Source: JAHEJB01 sp037969195 (GTDB taxonomy: Bacteria > Bacteroidota > Rhodothermia > Rhodothermales > Rubricoccaceae). From it: a stretch of 25,707 nt of DNA. Position numbers and translations under genes: made by a program. The stretch lies in NCBI GenBank assembly GCA_037969195.1, contig JBBKWZ010000193.1:1-25707 (forward strand), given 5' to 3'. Positions within the stretch are counted from its first letter, which is position 1; each line of letters begins with the position of its first letter. Below the pieces are notes generated by a model that saw only the letters and a program-made list of their open reading frames with translations, searched no databases and had not been told where the DNA came from. Positions 22,031 through 25,707 of the stretch are shown piece by piece.

Positions 22031-24108
22031 TGGGCGTAATGAACAAAATGCGGGAAAACACCGCAGTCGTGCTGTACGTGCTGGTATTTGCGTTTGGCGG
22101 CCTATGGGTGCTTCAGGACTCGGGAGCGTTCGATGCTTTGGGAATGAACACGGGCCGCGAGATCGCGCGCGTCAACGGCGAATCCATCCCCTATGAGCAG
22201 TTTCAAGGAGCCGTCGAGCAACGAATCAATCTCTACCAACAACAAGGCGTTGAGGTTACACCAGCCGTTCGATCACGAATTGAGGATGAGGTGTTCAACG
22301 CGCTCGTCGACAATCGCTTGCGGGAAGCCGAAATGGATCGGTTAGGCGTAAGCATTTCGGATAGTGAGATTCAGGCCGCGTTTACCGGCCCCAATCCTGA
22401 TCCAATCATCCTTCAAATTTTTGGCGATGGAAGCGGGGGCGTAGATCGTGCTCGGCTCAATGCGTTCATCGCTGACCCAGAGGCTTTTGGCGCTGACAAA
22501 CAGTACCTCATTCTTCTCGAGAACGAGATTGCACTCAGTCGCCGGCAGGCAAAATTGGACGCACTCATTGAAGCCACGGCACGGGTTTCTTCCGGGGAAG
22601 TTGAAGCTGAGTACATCCGCCGAAACCGGCGCGCAACTGCCGACTACGTGGCGATGCGCTACGCAGATGTCCCCGACGATCAGGTCTCAGTCTCCGATGC
22701 GGACTTGCGCGCCTTTTACAATGACAATCAGGATGAATTCGAACGCCCCCGCACGTTCGCCGTGGAGTACGTCGTGCTCGAAAAAGTGCCGACTCCCGAA
22801 GACTCTGCAAGAGTTCGCGATGAGTTGAACGGCCTTCGGCCAGATTTCGAAGCCGCCGAGGACGTTGCTGCTTTTGTGGAGGGCAGCCCTTACGGCGCCG
22901 GACCTGCAGCTTTTGTGGCCGCGGCCGATATGCCGCACGGCCTGGCGAAGGCCGTATACACTGACCTCACGGTTGGTCGTGTGGTTGGGCCTGTCATCGC
23001 AGGTGACGACGGCGTTCTTGCCAAGATCACAGACGTGCGTGCGTCTGAAAGTCCGTCGGTTCACGCTCGGCACATTCTGTTTGCCGTCGGAGACGTCGAA
23101 ACCGCGCAGCGTATTAAGACTAGGATTCAATCCGGCGACATTACGTTCAGCGCTGCCGCGGCGCAGTATTCAACCGATCAAAGCAACGCGCCTCAAGGAG
23201 GCGACCTTGGTTGGTTTGGTCCCGGACGCATGGTTCAGGCATTTGAGGCAGCGGCGTTTTCCGCGCCAATTGGAGCGGTCGTCGGACCGGTGGAGACACA
23301 ATTTGGGCATCACCTCATTCTCGTCGAAGAACGAGCCACGCAAGACGTCGAACTCGTCCAGCTCACTCTGCCCATTCAAGGATCGGTTGATCGATTGATT
23401 GAGGAGGCCGAAGACCTTCGTTATTACTCGGAGAGTGAAGGTGCTGCGTTTGACGAAGAGGTTTCCCGACGTGGTATGACGTTGCAGACGGCCAATGTCA
23501 CAGAGGAACAGGATGTCATTCCTGGGCTTCAGGTTGGGCGAGAAGTTCTCCGCTGGATCCGCCGTTCGAGCGTTGGAGACATATCAGATCCGATGGATGC
23601 AACCACGTCATTCGTCGTTTTTCACGTCACCGAAGTTCTGCCTGAAGGCCATCGATCATTTGATGAAGTGAAGGAAGAAATTGAGCCGCGCGTTCTCCTT
23701 GAGAAGAAAAAAGAGGTTCAACTTGCGCGAATGCGAGAAGCCTTGAGCGCTGCAGGTGGGGATCTAGCCGCGTTGGCAACAGCCGTTGGCCAAACAGTTC
23801 AGACGCTTGAAAGCGCCGCTCTGAATGCCCCTGTTATTCCTGGCCTTGGCCGCGAACCCCGTGCAATAGGTACTGCCTTTGGTCTGCAGCCGGGCGCCGT
23901 TTCGAGGGCCATTGCGGGCGACGGCGCGGCGTTCGTCGTTCGCACGACCTCTTTCACTGGTGGGGCCATTGCGGATATGACAGCCGAGGAGAGGGCGCAG
24001 ATCAGTACGCAGCTGCTTACTCGCAAGCGTCAGCAAGTACGGCAACAATGGCTGCAGAACCTCCGCGATAACGCGGATATTGAAGACTTCCGGGATCGGA
24101 TTCTCTAA
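22030..24108 (+). CDS. ppiD: PpiD/SurA-type membrane-anchored peptidyl-prolyl cis-trans isomerase
   Basis: This 692-residue protein has one N-terminal membrane helix (about 12-29, TAVVLYVLVFAFGGLWVL) and so is anchored in the inner membrane facing the periplasm. The SurA_N-like chaperone part follows (about 44-180; REIARVNGESIPYEQFQGAV, DEVFNALVDNRLREAE). A parvulin/PPIC domain spans about 343-435, with ARHILFAVGD, SGDITFSAAAAQYSTDQSNAPQGGDLGWFGPG and FGHHLILVEE. A second helical chaperone-like part reaches the end. Length is slightly above E. coli PpiD (about 620). The role is folding of exported proteins. AGGTAGG precedes the start, and a terminator follows 22 nt after the stop codon. Confidence 0.92.
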   Translation: MGVMNKMRENTAVVLYVLVFAFGGLWVLQDSGAFDALGMNTGREIARVNGESIPYEQFQGAVEQRINLYQQQGVEVTPAVRSRIEDEVFNALVDNRLREAEMDRLGVSISDSEIQAAFTGPNPDPIILQIFGDGSGGVDRARLNAFIADPEAFGADKQYLILLENEIALSRRQAKLDALIEATARVSSGEVEAEYIRRNRRATADYVAMRYADVPDDQVSVSDADLRAFYNDNQDEFERPRTFAVEYVVLEKVPTPEDSARVRDELNGLRPDFEAAEDVAAFVEGSPYGAGPAAFVAAADMPHGLAKAVYTDLTVGRVVGPVIAGDDGVLAKITDVRASESPSVHARHILFAVGDVETAQRIKTRIQSGDITFSAAAAQYSTDQSNAPQGGDLGWFGPGRMVQAFEAAAFSAPIGAVVGPVETQFGHHLILVEERATQDVELVQLTLPIQGSVDRLIEEAEDLRYYSESEGAAFDEEVSRRGMTLQTANVTEEQDVIPGLQVGREVLRWIRRSSVGDISDPMDATTSFVVFHVTEVLPEGHRSFDEVKEEIEPRVLLEKKKEVQLARMREALSAAGGDLAALATAVGQTVQTLESAALNAPVIPGLGREPRAIGTAFGLQPGAVSRAIAGDGAAFVVRTTSFTGGAIADMTAEERAQISTQLLTRKRQQVRQQWLQNLRDNADIEDFRDRIL

Positions 24109-24130
24109 GTTCAACCTCCAACTTGAATAG

Positions 24131-24166
24131 AAAGGGCGGCTCGTGAAAGGGTTGCCCTTTTTATTT
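24131..24166 (+). terminator. Intrinsic terminator of ppiD
   Basis: AAAGGGC (24131-24137) pairs with GCCCTTT (24154-24160), followed by TTATTT. The tail overlaps the end of convergent menE (stop codon at 24161-24163). Confidence 0.8.
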
Positions 24167-25525
24167 GCGCCAGCGCCGTTCGGCTTCGTCGCGCAGTGCC
24201 GATCGATTCGGTTTCAACCACCCTTCCGAAGGCCAGGAGTAGATCGCAACAGGCAGCTTGAACCTTGGTAGCGTTGCGGTCAGCGTTTCACGTAGCGAGT
24301 CGGAATCGAGTGTGCCGTTCGTTTCAACGAATGCGACAGGCCGGAAACCAAACTCAGAATCGGAGACGGGGACGACGATGGCACTTATGACCATTTCGTC
24401 GCTCATGAGGGCAGCCTCAATTTCTTCAGGCTGGATGTTTTCTCCACCTGAGACGAACTGGTTGTCTTTTCGGCCCGTCACGACAAGGCTACCGGATTCA
24501 TCCAGACAACCGAGGTCACCGGTTCCGAACCAGCCTTCTTGATCGAATGGTTGAACGAGTCGATCTCCCTCCAAATAACCCACAAAGCGCGTGCGTCCTC
24601 GAACGGTGATCTCACCGTCCCGCATTTCCACCTCACGATACGGAAGGACCGCTCCCGCATCTGCGCGCTCTCCGATACGCCCCAGGGCAACGGTCGACGA
24701 CATCTCGGTCAGTCCGTATGACGAGTAAATGGGAATGCGGCGCTCGGCTGCCGCCCGTAGCAGGACCGACGGAAAAGCGCTGCCACCAAGAAGAACAGCC
24801 TTCAGCGGATCCAGCATAACGCGATCCTCCTCGAGTAACCGATAGAGCTGCGTGGAGACAAGGGACGCATGCGTAACGCCAAACTCTTCCACCGCGACTC
24901 CCGTTGTCGATTCTGCATCTGGAAGCACAATCGCTGCTCCTGCCAACGCACAACGGTAAATAATCGCTAGTCCGCCAACATGGTACATAGGCAGGTTAAG
25001 TAGCCATCGGTCGGAGGAATTCAGCGGGACGACCTCGGCCAGGCCGCGCGCACTCCACACATGATTCCCGACAGTGAGCAACGCGGCTTTCGGTTTTCCT
25101 GTCGAACCGCTCGTTTGAATTATCGTCGCTGGGCGGGCAAAAGAAATGGGGGGCGATTGGCCTGCGTTTGCCTTGTTCTTGCGATCCAAGATCGGCGGAC
25201 CATTTTCCTCTACAGCGACAACAGCACTGATCCTACTTGTGTGCGCAGCGACGACTTCCTGCGGCACTCGCGTTGAAATTGGAGCCAGAACGTGTCCTGT
25301 TCTGAAGGCCGCCAGAATAAGCGTGACAAACTCTACACTATTCGGCATTCGAACGGCAACACGGGAACCAGATGGAGCGATCTCACAAAGGTATTCGGCC
25401 GTTCCGCCCACCAATCCATCCAATTCTGACCAGCTCCACATCCGTTTGGCTGTGATGATTGCTGGTGAATCTGGATGAGCCTCCGCGTTTACCCGAACAG
25501 GACACAGGATGGAATCGGTGTTCAC
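24161..25525 (-). CDS. menE: o-Succinylbenzoate-CoA ligase (menaquinone biosynthesis)
   Basis: This 454-residue ANL-superfamily adenylate-forming enzyme has the ATP-binding loop T138-SGSTGKPK146 and MYHVGGLAIIYRCALAG. It also has YSSYGLTEMSS, GWFGTGDLG and GRKDNQFVSGGENIQPEEIE (hinge and A8). The C-terminal catalytic Lys is in WLKPNR. The combination of YHVGGLAI and length fits MenE, which activates o-succinylbenzoate to its CoA ester before the MenB step. The start is a GTG at 25525 that overlaps the stop codon of the upstream menC-like gene (GTGA, 4-nt overlap), showing translational coupling and supporting the assignment. It converges with ppiD. Confidence 0.92.
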   Translation of the reverse strand: MNTDSILCPVRVNAEAHPDSPAIITAKRMWSWSELDGLVGGTAEYLCEIAPSGSRVAVRMPNSVEFVTLILAAFRTGHVLAPISTRVPQEVVAAHTSRISAVVAVEENGPPILDRKNKANAGQSPPISFARPATIIQTSGSTGKPKAALLTVGNHVWSARGLAEVVPLNSSDRWLLNLPMYHVGGLAIIYRCALAGAAIVLPDAESTTGVAVEEFGVTHASLVSTQLYRLLEEDRVMLDPLKAVLLGGSAFPSVLLRAAAERRIPIYSSYGLTEMSSTVALGRIGERADAGAVLPYREVEMRDGEITVRGRTRFVGYLEGDRLVQPFDQEGWFGTGDLGCLDESGSLVVTGRKDNQFVSGGENIQPEEIEAALMSDEMVISAIVVPVSDSEFGFRPVAFVETNGTLDSDSLRETLTATLPRFKLPVAIYSWPSEGWLKPNRSALRDEAERRWRK

Positions 25526-25707
25526 AGGATCGGCTCCAGTTTGCCGAGATCCGGAGAGCGCGGAGAGAGGAGTTCTTCCACCTCCACGATGGGTCCATCT
25601 AGTCTCAAACGTTTCGAGAAAACATCGCCGGCCAACTGTTGGTAGGTGCTGAGACCTGCCGGTGCCCGTGCAAAAGCTGCAGCAAGTGCGACATGAGCCC
25701 GCAGGCC
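25522..25707 (-). CDS. menC: o-Succinylbenzoate synthase, C-terminal fragment, truncated by window edge
   Basis: Only the last 61 codons and the TGA (25522-25524) are visible on the minus strand. The translation begins GLRAHVALAAAFARAPAGLS, then TYQQLAGDVF and a tail ending LGKLEPIL. A 'G...H.ALAAAFA....GLSTYQQL' stretch fits the C-terminal end of enolase-superfamily MenC. The 4-nt overlap with menE, the next enzyme of the pathway, makes menC by far the most likely identity. No catalytic residues are in view. Confidence 0.75.
   Translation of the reverse strand, partial: GLRAHVALAAAFARAPAGLSTYQQLAGDVFSKRLRLDGPIVEVEELLSPRSPDLGKLEPIL

Overview
This window looks like the chromosome of a Gram-negative, menaquinone-using bacterium. 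The Gram-negative call rests on a TamB-type outer-membrane biogenesis protein, DsbD, a PpiD/SurA-type foldase and a Tat signal. Menaquinone use is inferred from menE and the tail of menC. Several points suggest the Bacteroidota/Rhodothermota side of the tree: a GldE/CorC-like CBS protein, a 'choice-of-anchor B'-type LVIVD protein, mostly weak Shine-Dalgarno sequences, and one promoter-like match to the Bacteroidota pattern. This placement is an inference with moderate confidence. I found no tRNA, rRNA, CRISPR array, prophage or complete insertion sequence.

Layout. (1) 1-3058, minus strand: the end of a class III aminotransferase, an NCS1 permease and a beta-ureidopropionase-like amidase. Together they read as part of a reductive pyrimidine (or hydantoin/ureide) degradation locus. 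Each gap between these genes holds an inverted-repeat element. (2) 3234-8112, minus strand: an exported LVIVD-repeat protein, a CDP-alcohol phosphatidyltransferase, and a redoxin plus DsbD pair for envelope thiol chemistry. (3) 8309-12976, plus strand: a giant TamB-like protein. (4) 13031-14983, minus strand: a Tat-exported tail-collar (microcystin-dependent-protein type) protein, a small basic protein and MazG. (5) 15271-18991, plus strand: ssb, a CNNM/CorC-type CBS protein overlapping a complete class D beta-lactamase, then rplU and rpmA behind a potentially structured leader. (6) 19109-21749, plus strand: a kynureninase-like PLP enzyme carrying a perfect 18-bp in-frame tandem duplication, a small membrane ORF, and a sigma-28 (FliA/WhiG)-type sigma factor. 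(7) 22030-24108, plus strand: a PpiD-type peptidyl-prolyl isomerase. It converges on menE and menC (minus strand), which overlap by 4 nt as GTGA.

Most genes are conserved housekeeping or envelope functions. I did not find a clearly new multi-gene system. The observations most worth checking are the rplU leader, the beta-lactamase coupled to the CBS protein, the lone sigma-28 factor with its small membrane partner, the repeat elements inside the pyrimidine locus, and the Tat-exported collar protein.
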